Origin: an uncultured Acidimicrobiaceae bacterium
GTDB taxonomy: Bacteria > Actinomycetota > Acidimicrobiia > Spongiisociales > SHLN01
Length of the DNA stretch: 64,000 bases
Direction: 5' to 3'
NCBI GenBank assembly: GCA_947259275.1
Contig: CAMYMH010000012.1
Coordinates: forward strand, 1 to 64,000
In this document: piece by piece, positions 51,730-61,236 of the stretch
Position numbering within the stretch: position 1 is the stretch's first letter
Layout: every line of letters begins with the position of its first letter
Program-made: the position numbers and the translations under genes
The notes under the pieces: generated by a model
Told to the model about the DNA's origin: nothing
Databases searched by the model: none
Seen by the model: the letters and a program-made list of their open reading frames with translations, nothing else

Positions 51730-54700
51730 CTACGTGAGGACGGTCCTTATCTGATGGGTGGCCACCATCAGGGAGTCGAGGTCGCCGCCGCCGTCCCGGG
51801 TCAGCAGCTCAAGGAAGTGGTTGAGGCGAGCATGTTGGTCGGATCGGGTGGTCCGGTAATACTCCAGCAGGGCCTTGCCGTTTGCGATGTCGCCGGCCGC
51901 CAGCACCTGCTCGGCGAGGTCTCGGCGCAGTCGCAGCAGATCGTTCTCCAAGGTTCGGACCGCCCAACGCTCCCAGCGGGTCTTCGCCGGGAGCTGCTCG
52001 GCCCGGGTCTCGAGCCAATCGAGCCGGTAGGCATCACCGACCAGGAAGAACACATCAGCAACGTCTGCGACGGGTCGGGCGGAAAGGTCGGCCAAGTCGA
52101 TGATGTCCGGTGCGTGCAAAAGGTCATCCTGGAACGCATGACGCCTGGCCAGCTCCTCCGGAACTCCGGCCTGGACCAGCGAAGCAACCGCGTCCTCCCG
52201 GTCGGCCTTCCAATCGGCCGTACCGACGAGGTGGATCACACCGGTCAGCTCCTCGAAGGCTGCCCGGGACGGGCCGGTCGCACCGGTGACCGCCAAGATA
52301 GACGCCCGCCCGAGGAACCAACGGGTCATCGCCTCCACCAGCCGGTCGACGCCATCCATGAGCTCGCCCCGTACCTGAGGTCCGATCGAAGGATCGAGTG
52401 CCTCGACTGCCTCCCAGCGCTCCTCGGCACCAGTCAGGCCGAGGGCGGCCTGATAGGCGAGGACAACTTCGGCCGGTGAGGCGCCGGTCTCGACGACCAG
52501 CCGGTTCACAAAAGTGATGCCCTCCGAGTTCACCACCCGGTTGGCTACCCGGGTGGCGATGATTTCACGACGCAGCGGATGCTGAGCTGCGAGGTGCCCA
52601 AACCGCTTCACGACCCGCTGGGGGAAGTAGTCCATGAGATCCGCCGCGAAGTCGAATCCGTCCGGCACATCTGATAGCAGCAACTCGCGGCGCAGCCACC
52701 GCTTGGCGTAGGCAAGCAAGACTGCCAGCTCGGGACGCTCCAGCCCGCGGCGTTCACGCATCCGCTCGTCGAGTTCTTCCGTAGACGGCAGATCCTCGAT
52801 GGACCGGTCCAGCATTCCAACCTTCTCGAGCTCCTTCATGAGGTCGTCGTAAGCCTCGAGATTGTCCGCCGACCGCCCGGCCTCCTGCGACATGATTTGA
52901 GCCTGCAGGTAGTTGTCGTAGACAACCTGGCCGGTTACATCTTTGGTGACCGCCGCGATCAGATCGGCGCGATCTTCCGCCGCCAGCTCGCCGTGCTCTT
53001 CGGCCAGACGGAGCAGGATCTTCAGGTTCACCTCGCGATCGGAACAGTCAACCCCGCCGGAGTTGTCGATGAAGTCGGTGTTGATCCGGCCACCCCGGGC
53101 GGCATATTCGATGCGGCCCCGTTGAGTGAAGCCGAGGTTCCCGCCCTCACCAACCACCCAGCAGCGCAGCTCTTCGCCGTTCACCCTGATGGCGTCGTTC
53201 TGCCGGTCGTCGACTTCGGCGTCGGTTTCGGATGTCGCCTTGACGTACGTGCCGATGCCGCCATTCCACAGCAGGTCCACCGGGGCCAGCAATATCCTCC
53301 GTATCAACTCGGCGGGAGTCAGTGAACTCGCTTCGATCTCGAGAACCTGCCGGATCTCCTCGGATAGGTCGATGCGCTTGGCGTCGCGCCGGAACACTCC
53401 CCCGCCCGCCGACAGCAGGCTTCTGTCGTAGTCGTCCCAGCTGGACCCCGGCAGCTCAAAGAGCCGTCGACGCTCCCGGAACCCGGCCTCAGCGTCCGGA
53501 TGCGGATCAACGAAGATGTGGCGGTGATCGAACGCCGCCACCAGCTGGAGGTGCTGTGATTGGAGCATCCCATTTCCGAACACGTCGCCCGACATGTCTC
53601 CGATGCCCACCACCGTCACCGGAGTGTGGGTCAGGTCGGTCCCGAGGTCATGGAAGTGACGTTTGACCGATTCCCAGGCCCCCCGCGCCGTGATGGCAAG
53701 CGCCTTGTGGTCATATCCGGCCGATCCTCCCGAGGCGAAGGCATCGCCAAGCCAGAAGCCATACTCGGCGGCGATGGCATTGGCGGTGTCTGAGAATCGG
53801 GCAGTTCCGCGGTCTGCTGCCACCACCAGGTAGGTGTCATCGTCATCGTGGACCCGCACTTGCGGGGGCCGAATGACGGTGCCGCTGACGAGGTTGTCGG
53901 TCAGGTCGAGCAGCCCCCGAATGAAAGTGGAGTAGGCACGCTCGACCGCGGCGGCCATCGTCTCTCCCGGTTGGGCCGGGCGACGCAGCACGAATCCACC
54001 CTTGGCGCCACCCGGCACAATGATGGCGTTCTTGGTGCGCTGGGCCTTCATGAGACCCAACACCTCAGTTCGATAATCCTCCCTGCGGGAAGACCAGCGG
54101 ATCCCACCGCGTGCCACCATCCCGCCGCGCAGATGAATGCCCTCGACCTGAGCGGCGTACACGTAGATCTCAAACAGCGGATGTGGCTCGGGCATGTCCG
54201 GCACGTCGGCCGACCGGAGCTTGAAGCTGAGACAACCCCGGCCGGGTTGGTAGGCGTTGGTGCGCAGCGTGGCATCAATGAGACCGAGCATCGCCCGCAG
54301 GATCAGGTCTTGATCGAGCGATCGCACCGAGTCGAGCGCCTCGAGGATCTCGGAACCCAGCGCCTCGATGCGATCACCTTCCACGGACGGGTCAAAGCGC
54401 TCGCGGAACAGGGCCATCAGCTTCTCGGCGATGGGGGGATGCTCAACGAGGGCATCGTTCATGTAGTCGTTGGTGAATCGAGGCATGACCCGTCGCCAAT
54501 ACATGCGATAGGCCCGCAGGATGCCGACCTGGTGATGGTCCAGTCGGGAGCCAGTAATGAGGCGGTCGAGCGAATCGAACTCGGCTTCAAATTCCAGCAC
54601 GTTGACGACGGCCTCCGCCACTCGCTCGGCACAGCTCGCCAGGTCGAGCAGCCCACCCCCCGGGCCCCGGACTCCGAAGTCGTGGATGAGGATGTCGTCG

Positions 54701-56505
54701 CCTTCGCCGGACAGCCTGGTCGGGACCTCTTCCACCACCCGAAGGCCGAGCGCTTCCAGGACGGGAAGGATGGCCGAGAGCTCCCGCTTCCCTCCCCGGG
54801 AATAGACCGCTAGCCGGGTGAGAGCTTCCGACGGGTGAGTGTCGTTCTGGAGGCCGACCGCCACCGAAGCGTCCCCGTCCATGAGACGATCAAGCATCGC
54901 AAGGTCCCCGGCCGCGATCTCGAGGCGGGTGGATGCCTTGTAGTAGTCGGGGATGCGAGGTGACCAACGGTCCACCAACCCATCGCCGGCCGTCCCGAAG
55001 CGGTCCCGCACTACTTCTGCGAGGCGATCCTCCCACGTGCGAGAAAGCTCAATCACCTCGTGCTGCAGCTCCTCGAAGGGAACGTTTGGCACCGCACCAC
55101 CTGCCACCCACAGGGTGAAGTGAATGCGAGCCGGGCCGCCCTCACCCAGCGACAGCTGATAGTCGATGTTTGAGCCCTCGAACCGTTCGAGAAACAGCCG
55201 TTGCAGCCTGCGTCGCAAGGTGGCCGAGAATCGGTCGCGCGGCATCACCACCAGCAGCGAAACGCTGCGTTCCAGCAGGTCGCGATGCACGAACAGGCGG
55301 ACTTTCTCTCGCTGAGCCGACTGCTGCAGGGCGTGAATGCTGTGGCGAAGGTCGTCGATCGACATGGACCACAGCTCATCCTTGGGGAAGCTGTTGAACA
55401 GTTGGACCATGGCCTTGTGATCGTGCGAGCCCTCGATGAGGTCATCCTCTTCGAGAACCCGCTGCAGCTTTCCCGCCAGGATGGGCACGGATGCAGCCTC
55501 TGACATGTAGGCCCGGGACGTGAACAGCCCGATCAGGCGAGCCTCGCCAACCACGTCGCCATCCGGCCCGATGTGGCGAACGCCGATGTAGTCCATGCGG
55601 GCGGGACGATGGACCGTCGAGATTCGGTTCGTCTTGCTGACCACTACCAGGAAGCCTTCTGCATAGCGAGCCCGGAGATCCACCGGGAGTTCGGACAACG
55701 GCACCGGCGCCGCGTACTTGGAGGTGCCGATGTCGGACAAGACCCCGAGGCCGGTCCCGGGAACCACCGACAGCGCCGGAACTCCATCGTGATCGGTGAT
55801 CTTGTACTCGCGATACCCAAGGAAGATGAAGTTGAGGTCGAGCAGCCAATCGAGGAATTCCTCGGCTTCGCTCACGGTCTGCGCCGGGTAGCGATTCGCT
55901 CCGTCCCGGGCAACCTGCTTCATGCGCTCGACGATGCGCTGCATCGGCTCGAAGTCACGCACGGCCGCTTGCACGTCCGCCAGCACGGTTCGCAGGTCGG
56001 CTTCCAGCTGGTCCTTCTCCGCATCGGTGAGACGGGCATCGAGCTCGTAGTGCTGGATCGCTTCTCTCCGTTGGGCGCCCCGGGCGGGCGTCACGTCGAG
56101 CACGTTGCCATCGGCCGACCGGATAACCCCCACCACCGTGTGCACGTCCATCACAACCTGGCGTCCCGACCGATCGAGGGCGGCCGTTATCGAATCGACG
56201 AGGAAGGGGCCGTCGGCGACGTTGATATCCACCACGGTGCCGGTCGTGTCATATCCGTCCCCATCCTCGGTGGGGTCGAACACCCGCACCGCGATGGCCT
56301 CGTTTCGGCGGGACGCGGCGAAGTCGAAGACGCTCTCGATCTTTGCCCACAACACATCAGCTGGGACGGAAGCGGCGTACTCGTCGGACAGGCGCCGGAG
56401 GAAGGCTTGCGAGAATTCTGCCAGGGCAGCGTTCCGAGTGGCCGGCGAGTCGCCGGGCTGAGCAGCTTGGTCGGTTTCCGTCGTCTGCCGATCGGAGGTT
56501 GTCAC
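51730..56505 (-). CDS. gdh: NAD-dependent glutamate dehydrogenase, GDH-180 type
   Basis: A 1591-residue enzyme, the normal length of the large NAD-GDH class. It deaminates glutamate to 2-oxoglutarate. The N-terminal 700 residues hold the ACT-like regulatory domains. The catalytic core is marked by GGIRWSSRREDYRTEVLGLMKAQRTKN and PGGAKGGFV with the active-site Lys. NAD-binding sequence follows around GIGDMSGDVFGNGML. ATG 56505; stop at 51730. Usually activated by aspartate and important for amino-acid catabolism. A monocistronic minus gene facing fadJ; next gene (MFS) is only 32 nt upstream. Confidence 0.95.
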   Translation of the reverse strand: MTTSDRQTTETDQAAQPGDSPATRNAALAEFSQAFLRRLSDEYAASVPADVLWAKIESVFDFAASRRNEAIAVRVFDPTEDGDGYDTTGTVVDINVADGPFLVDSITAALDRSGRQVVMDVHTVVGVIRSADGNVLDVTPARGAQRREAIQHYELDARLTDAEKDQLEADLRTVLADVQAAVRDFEPMQRIVERMKQVARDGANRYPAQTVSEAEEFLDWLLDLNFIFLGYREYKITDHDGVPALSVVPGTGLGVLSDIGTSKYAAPVPLSELPVDLRARYAEGFLVVVSKTNRISTVHRPARMDYIGVRHIGPDGDVVGEARLIGLFTSRAYMSEAASVPILAGKLQRVLEEDDLIEGSHDHKAMVQLFNSFPKDELWSMSIDDLRHSIHALQQSAQREKVRLFVHRDLLERSVSLLVVMPRDRFSATLRRRLQRLFLERFEGSNIDYQLSLGEGGPARIHFTLWVAGGAVPNVPFEELQHEVIELSRTWEDRLAEVVRDRFGTAGDGLVDRWSPRIPDYYKASTRLEIAAGDLAMLDRLMDGDASVAVGLQNDTHPSEALTRLAVYSRGGKRELSAILPVLEALGLRVVEEVPTRLSGEGDDILIHDFGVRGPGGGLLDLASCAERVAEAVVNVLEFEAEFDSLDRLITGSRLDHHQVGILRAYRMYWRRVMPRFTNDYMNDALVEHPPIAEKLMALFRERFDPSVEGDRIEALGSEILEALDSVRSLDQDLILRAMLGLIDATLRTNAYQPGRGCLSFKLRSADVPDMPEPHPLFEIYVYAAQVEGIHLRGGMVARGGIRWSSRREDYRTEVLGLMKAQRTKNAIIVPGGAKGGFVLRRPAQPGETMAAAVERAYSTFIRGLLDLTDNLVSGTVIRPPQVRVHDDDDTYLVVAADRGTARFSDTANAIAAEYGFWLGDAFASGGSAGYDHKALAITARGAWESVKRHFHDLGTDLTHTPVTVVGIGDMSGDVFGNGMLQSQHLQLVAAFDHRHIFVDPHPDAEAGFRERRRLFELPGSSWDDYDRSLLSAGGGVFRRDAKRIDLSEEIRQVLEIEASSLTPAELIRRILLAPVDLLWNGGIGTYVKATSETDAEVDDRQNDAIRVNGEELRCWVVGEGGNLGFTQRGRIEYAARGGRINTDFIDNSGGVDCSDREVNLKILLRLAEEHGELAAEDRADLIAAVTKDVTGQVVYDNYLQAQIMSQEAGRSADNLEAYDDLMKELEKVGMLDRSIEDLPSTEELDERMRERRGLERPELAVLLAYAKRWLRRELLLSDVPDGFDFAADLMDYFPQRVVKRFGHLAAQHPLRREIIATRVANRVVNSEGITFVNRLVVETGASPAEVVLAYQAALGLTGAEERWEAVEALDPSIGPQVRGELMDGVDRLVEAMTRWFLGRASILAVTGATGPSRAAFEELTGVIHLVGTADWKADREDAVASLVQAGVPEELARRHAFQDDLLHAPDIIDLADLSARPVADVADVFFLVGDAYRLDWLETRAEQLPAKTRWERWAVRTLENDLLRLRRDLAEQVLAAGDIANGKALLEYYRTTRSDQHARLNHFLELLTRDGGGDLDSLMVATHQIRTVLT

Positions 56506-56537
56506 CCGCCAACGTTACCTTTCGACCGTCGTTTCGG

Positions 56538-57788
56538 TCACACTTTGCGTTCCGCCCCGGGCGGGTGGTGCCGGTCACCGGCGTTGACCCGGGAGGCCGT
56601 GAGGACCAGTGCGAATCCCAGCGCCGCCCAGGCCGGCCGATAGTTCGAGTCCGCCAGGTCGACCAACAATCCGAACAGCGGCGGGGCGGCCACCAAACCC
56701 AGCTGATTGGCGGTCATGGCCAGGGCCAGGGTCAATCCCACTGCCTGCCCATCGGCCGCTTCGGCCACCAGGACCACCCACGGCCCATACCAGCCGAACG
56801 TCCAAAAACCAACCACGGCAGCCAGGACGTACAGGGCTCCCAGGGGGATACCCCCGGGGATTGCCGCCAGGACAAACGCGCCGGCGGCCGAAGCCAGGAT
56901 GGCGGTCAGAACCGCCCTCAGGCGTCCGGCACCAATCTGGTCGCTCCAACGGGCGAGAACCACCCGCCCGGCCACGCCGCTCATCTGAGCCACGAACAGC
57001 ACCCAGGCGCCCCGTGTGAGTGGGACTTCGTGCACGTCCCGTAGATAGAGCATCAGATAAGCGAGCAGGGCGAACTGGGCGCTCACCATGGCGAGACCTG
57101 CCCACATGGCGGTCCGGATCCTGAACTCGGCCAGCAGAGAGCGCAGCTGGCGACCGAAGCGGTAGGCAGGTTCGGCGGCCAGGGGCGCCGGGCGATACAG
57201 GGCGTAGAACAGCAGACCACCGGAGATCGAAGCGAAGGCGGCGGTCAGCAGCGCGGCGTCGACTCCAAAGCGCTCTGCGGTCCACGGAAGCACCGCCGCC
57301 GCCAGGGCGCCTCCCAGCGGGAGCCCGGTCTGGCGGATACCCATCGCAACTCCCCGTTCCTCAGCTGGAAACCAGGCCGCAACCACCTTGCTCCCGCCGG
57401 GCTGGGCGGTGGCGTATCCGGCTCCGGCCGCGGTGAACACCAGCAGCACCACCAGGTAGGTGTCGACCATGGATGCGAGCGCCATTCCTCCGCCAAGCAG
57501 CAGGGCGCCCCCGGTAATGATGGCCCGCTCCGAGTGGTGGTCGAGGAAGCGACCGACGGGAATGAGCGCGAACAGGGGGACGATGCCGATGGCGGTGATC
57601 AGCAACCCGGTCTGCGCTCCGGACAGATCAAACCGCTCTTGAATAAACCCTGCCAGCACCCCAACTCCCAGGTACAGCACCGCGGTTCCGATTTGGGCGG
57701 TGGTCGCCGCCACCAGAACTGTCCAGCGGTATCGGTCGACAGCTTGTCTCTCGGCAGCCGTCACGGGAGAGCTGGCGCCGCCACTCAC
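56538..57788 (-). CDS. MFS transporter, last gene of liv operon
   Basis: A 416-residue permease with 12 helices and motif-A loops (GRFLDHHSERAIITGG after helix 2, LARWSDQIGAGRLRAVL after helix 8). GTG 57788 overlaps the stop of the ATPase gene by GTGA, so it is the last gene of the liv operon. An MFS here may recycle or export an amino acid or keto acid. The gdh gene begins 32 nt downstream and may share its transcript. Confidence 0.88.
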   Translation of the reverse strand: MSGGASSPVTAAERQAVDRYRWTVLVAATTAQIGTAVLYLGVGVLAGFIQERFDLSGAQTGLLITAIGIVPLFALIPVGRFLDHHSERAIITGGALLLGGGMALASMVDTYLVVLLVFTAAGAGYATAQPGGSKVVAAWFPAEERGVAMGIRQTGLPLGGALAAAVLPWTAERFGVDAALLTAAFASISGGLLFYALYRPAPLAAEPAYRFGRQLRSLLAEFRIRTAMWAGLAMVSAQFALLAYLMLYLRDVHEVPLTRGAWVLFVAQMSGVAGRVVLARWSDQIGAGRLRAVLTAILASAAGAFVLAAIPGGIPLGALYVLAAVVGFWTFGWYGPWVVLVAEAADGQAVGLTLALAMTANQLGLVAAPPLFGLLVDLADSNYRPAWAALGFALVLTASRVNAGDRHHPPGAERKV

Positions 57789-58510
57789 CGTCCGCCGAGG
57801 AACGCCCGGCGCACCTCGGGGTTTTCGATGAGCTCTTGTCCGGTCCCCTCGAAGCTGTTCTGTCCCAGCTCGAGCACATAGCCGCGATCGGAGGTCTCCA
57901 AACCCTGGCGAGCGTTTTGCTCGATCATCAGGATGGTCAGGCCGATCTCGTCGTTGAGGCGGCGGACATGATCGAAGATCTGGCGGGTAATCGATGGCGC
58001 CAGCCCGGCGGATGGCTCGTCCATCATCAGCAGTTTGGGCTCGAGCAGCAGTGCCCGTCCGATCTCCAGCATTCTCTGCTCCCCGCCGCTCATGGTGTGA
58101 ACCTGCTGGGTAGTCCGCTCGGCCAACCGGGGAAACAGGTCGAGCACCACACCAATTCTCTCCCGGACCCGGGCTTTGTTGCTCTCGACGAACATGCCCA
58201 TCTCCAGGTTCTCATAAACCGTCATCTGCGGGAACACACTCCGCAGCTGGGGAACAATCGCGATGCCACTGCGCAGCACCTGCTGCGGTGTGAGATTGGT
58301 GATCTCCTCGCCGTTAAACAGCACCTGGCCCTTTCGCACTTTGAGGAGCCCATAGACGGCGCGAAACACCGTCGATTTTCCGGCTCCGTTTGGGCCTATC
58401 ACACACACGATCTCGCCCGGGTGCACCACCAGATTGGTTCCCCGGAGGATGTCGAAGTCGAGGTACCCGGCGTAGACATCACGAACTTCCAGAAGAGGGT
58501 CGCCGTTCAT
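57785..58510 (-). CDS. livF: Branched-chain amino-acid ABC transporter ATPase LivF
   Basis: A 241-residue ATPase: Walker A GPNGAGKST, signature TMSGGEQRMLEIGRAL and Walker B LLMMDEPSAGLAP. The LivF type is recognised by PQLRSVFPQMTVYENLEMGM. ATG 58510 overlaps the livG stop (ATGA), and its own stop overlaps the MFS start. It pairs with LivG in the HAAT-type importer. Confidence 0.93.
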   Translation of the reverse strand: MNGDPLLEVRDVYAGYLDFDILRGTNLVVHPGEIVCVIGPNGAGKSTVFRAVYGLLKVRKGQVLFNGEEITNLTPQQVLRSGIAIVPQLRSVFPQMTVYENLEMGMFVESNKARVRERIGVVLDLFPRLAERTTQQVHTMSGGEQRMLEIGRALLLEPKLLMMDEPSAGLAPSITRQIFDHVRRLNDEIGLTILMIEQNARQGLETSDRGYVLELGQNSFEGTGQELIENPEVRRAFLGGR

Positions 58511-59259
58511 GCTCCGAAATACGCCTCGATAACGGCCTCGCTCTTCATGACCTCCGCCGGTGTGCCCTCGGCCAGCCGCTCCCCGTAGTTGAGGACATAG
58601 ACCCGGCTGCACAGGTCGGAGATGAAGCGCATGTCGTGCTCAACCAGCAAGAAGGTCTTGCCATGGTCCTGGTTGAGCACCCGGATCCGGTCTTTGATCG
58701 TCTCAACCAGGGTGGGATTCACCCCCGACGCCGCCTCGTCGAGCAGCAGGAGATCGGGGTCGGGCATTAGCGCCATTCCGATTTCGAGCAGCCGGCGCTG
58801 GCCACCCGAGAGCGTGCCGGCAGGCGAATCCACCAGGTGGCTGAGGGCGACGAATTCAATCAGCTCCCGAGCCCTGTCTTCCAGGTCGACATTGGCGCGG
58901 GTGAGCTGGCCGAACAGCGATTCACCTCGCCATTGCCGGCTCACCAGCAGATTCTCCAGGACCGTGAGCTTCCGATACACCCGGATCACCTGGAAGGTGC
59001 GAGCCATGCCAAGGTGGGCAACCTGGTGCGGCTTCTTGGCGGTGATATCGATCCCTTTGAAGAGAACCTGCCCCTCGTCTATGGGCTGCACCCTGCTCAG
59101 GCAGTCGAACAGGGTGGTCTTCCCGCTGCCGTTCGGCCCGATCAGCCCGACCATCTCTCCCTGCCGAACCACGAAGTCGATGTTGTTGACGGCAACCAGG
59201 CCTCCGAAACGTTTGGTGACGTGCCGGCCTTCCAGCAGGGCCTCGCCGTTCTCGATCAT
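58507..59259 (-). CDS. livG: Branched-chain amino-acid ABC transporter ATPase LivG
   Basis: A 250-residue ATPase: Walker A GPNGSGKTT, signature TLSGGQRRLLEIGMAL and Walker B LLLLDEAASGVNP, with the LivG-type ARTFQVIRVYRKLTVLENL. Start ATG 59259 is supported by GGAGGAAAC just upstream; the longer frame from 59289 overlaps livM more. Overlaps livM by 4 nt (ATGA). Confidence 0.93.
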   Translation of the reverse strand: MIENGEALLEGRHVTKRFGGLVAVNNIDFVVRQGEMVGLIGPNGSGKTTLFDCLSRVQPIDEGQVLFKGIDITAKKPHQVAHLGMARTFQVIRVYRKLTVLENLLVSRQWRGESLFGQLTRANVDLEDRARELIEFVALSHLVDSPAGTLSGGQRRLLEIGMALMPDPDLLLLDEAASGVNPTLVETIKDRIRVLNQDHGKTFLLVEHDMRFISDLCSRVYVLNYGERLAEGTPAEVMKSEAVIEAYFGA

Positions 59260-60269
59260 GTTTCCTCCGGCGGGCTCTTTCCGAGCCATTTACCCCACAG
59301 CTCACCCAGCGACGTGCCGGAGCGGTCGCCGAACATCCCGACAATGCCGCGCGGGATGAAGAGCACGATGAGGATGAGCAACAAGCCCTCAACGATCAGG
59401 TGATAGTCGAGGAAGCTGGCCCAAACCACGTCACGCATCCAATAGATGGTGGCTGCACCGAGGACGGGCCCGAGCACCGTCCCCAGGCCGCCCAGCATGG
59501 TCATCATCACCAGCTCGATTGTGCGGCTCTCGATGAACACGATGTCGGGGTCGATGAACGTGTTCTGATAGGCCCACATTCCCCCGACTACCCCGGAGAG
59601 GAAGCCGGCCACGATGAACGCGGTCATCTTTTGCACGGTGGTGTTGATGCCGCGCATCTCCGCACCGATCTCGTCCTCCCGGATGGCGATCAAGCTGGCT
59701 CCGAACTCGGAGCGGCGGATCCACCACATGATGGCTACGACGAAGAGGGCAAAGGCGAGCGTGTAGTAGTAGAAGGCAACCCGGTTGAGATACGGCGGGA
59801 GGGTGAGGCCGACGCCACCCCCGGTGACCCCTTTCCAGACGCGGACGATCTCACGCACCGCCACAAACGTTCCAAGCATGGCAATCGAGAAATAGGGACC
59901 TTTGAGGCGCAGTGTCGGGTACCCGACGATGAGCGCGTAAACGGCGGCGAATATCGCACCCGCGATCAAGGCAGGAGGAAACTCCCAGCCGTTGTGCATG
60001 AGCACCCCGGTCCCATAGGCCCCGATGCCGAAGAAGACGGCGTGCCCGAAGTCGACGTACCCGGTGAACCCGCCGGTGAGATTCCAGTTGCTGGCGAGCG
60101 CAACCAGCATGAACATCTGGGTGAAGGAGAACAGCCGGGAGTTCGTGATCCAGTCCACCTGATCCCTCAGCAGCGGCATTGCGAACAGGCTGGCGATGAC
60201 GAGTGCCATCAGACCTATCCGCCACCGCGGCATGGTCGAGCGCATGGGCGAGAGGGTGTCGGTTGTCAC
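59256..60269 (-). CDS. livM: Branched-chain amino-acid ABC permease LivM
   Basis: A 337-residue permease with about nine helices, with the LivM landmarks GGFTGYVDFGHAVFFGIGAY, LRLKGPYFSIAMLG, REDEIGAEMRGIN and TMLGGLGTVLGPVLGA. GTG 60269 is chosen because it overlaps the livH stop as GTGA; an ATG at 60341 would overlap livH by 76 nt. Forms the membrane pore with LivH. Confidence 0.93.
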   Translation of the reverse strand: MTTDTLSPMRSTMPRWRIGLMALVIASLFAMPLLRDQVDWITNSRLFSFTQMFMLVALASNWNLTGGFTGYVDFGHAVFFGIGAYGTGVLMHNGWEFPPALIAGAIFAAVYALIVGYPTLRLKGPYFSIAMLGTFVAVREIVRVWKGVTGGGVGLTLPPYLNRVAFYYYTLAFALFVVAIMWWIRRSEFGASLIAIREDEIGAEMRGINTTVQKMTAFIVAGFLSGVVGGMWAYQNTFIDPDIVFIESRTIELVMMTMLGGLGTVLGPVLGAATIYWMRDVVWASFLDYHLIVEGLLLILIVLFIPRGIVGMFGDRSGTSLGELWGKWLGKSPPEET

Positions 60270-61150
60270 AGCGGTTGTGGCTCTTCTGCTGGCCGTAATC
60301 CGCCGAACAAGCCTTGCGGTCGGGTGACGAGGATCACCCACAGCAGCGCAAACGACGCCACGATGGCCAGGTTGGTGCCGATGCCTTCAACGTAGATGCC
60401 GATGAAGCTCTCGACCAGGCCGAGCGTGATCCCCCCCATGAGCGCACCTGGGATACTGCCGAGCCCGGCCAGGGCCGTGATCGTGAAAGCGCGTAGCGTC
60501 AGGGGTGGGCCCATGAAGGGAAAGACTGCCTGCGTTGAGCTGATGAGGGCCCCCGCCACGCCGGTTATGGCGATGCAGATCCCGAACGTGATGGCATAGA
60601 TCTTGTTCACATCGATCCCGACGATGCGGGCCGCCTGCTTGTTCTGCGCCGCCGCTCTGATTGACTTACCGAGCTTGGTGCGATGCAGGAACAGGTAGAG
60701 ACCGGCCATGATGAGCAGTGCTACCACCAGGATCCCGGTCTTGGTGCGGGGAATCGTCACACCCCCGTACGGGCTCCACACTCCGCTGAGGGCGGTATCT
60801 GTCAGGCGCGGCGTCGCTGTGTACCGGAGCTTGACCGCGTTGGCCATGATGATCGACAGACCAAACGTAACAAGCAGCGCCACCAGATGGGGTCGATCGA
60901 CGATCCGATTGATGAGGACTCGCTGGAGCACGTAGCCGAATACGAACATGATCGGAAAGACCAGGAGAATGGCCACAAAGGGGTCGATGCCGGCACCATC
61001 GCTCATGAGCCAGGTGAGATAGGCGCCGACCATCACGAACTCACCGTGCGCGAGGTTGATGACCCCCATGACTCCCCAGATGACGGAAAAACCGAGCATC
61101 ATGGCCGCATAGAACCCTCCCAGCATGATGCCGTTGATGATGGCTTGCAC
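60266..61150 (-). CDS. livH: Branched-chain amino-acid ABC permease LivH
   Basis: A 294-residue permease with about eight helices. Landmarks are MLGFSVIWGVMGVINLAHGEF, RRAAQNKQAARIVGIDVNKIYAITFGI type (here RAAAQNKQAARIVGI) and ALMGGITLGLVES. ATG 61150. Separated from livK by 86 nt that contain a strong hairpin, as is common where the binding protein is made in excess. Confidence 0.93.
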   Translation of the reverse strand: MQAIINGIMLGGFYAAMMLGFSVIWGVMGVINLAHGEFVMVGAYLTWLMSDGAGIDPFVAILLVFPIMFVFGYVLQRVLINRIVDRPHLVALLVTFGLSIIMANAVKLRYTATPRLTDTALSGVWSPYGGVTIPRTKTGILVVALLIMAGLYLFLHRTKLGKSIRAAAQNKQAARIVGIDVNKIYAITFGICIAITGVAGALISSTQAVFPFMGPPLTLRAFTITALAGLGSIPGALMGGITLGLVESFIGIYVEGIGTNLAIVASFALLWVILVTRPQGLFGGLRPAEEPQPL

Positions 61151-61187
61151 GAACTGGTCGATGGACCTGCCTCCCGGTTGTGGGGAG

Positions 61188-61213
61188 GGGGAGCGGCCCG
61201 CAGGCCACTCCCC
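61188..61213 (-). terminator. Hairpin between livK and livH
   Basis: Minus-strand stem GGGGAGTGGCC (from 61213) and GGCCGCTCCCC (to 61188), 11 bp with one G-T pair, loop TGCG, 24 nt past the livK stop. It likely attenuates transcription or protects the livK 3' end, so more binding protein than permease is made. Confidence 0.75.
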
Positions 61214-61236
61214 TTCACCTTGTCGCTATCTGTCGA

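Noticed and set aside
53848-54813. Plus-strand frame of 321 codons inside gdh
   Set aside because: Antisense of a conserved enzyme in GC-rich DNA; shadow frame. The same applies to frames at 55573-56643, 49563-50879 and 59400-60395.
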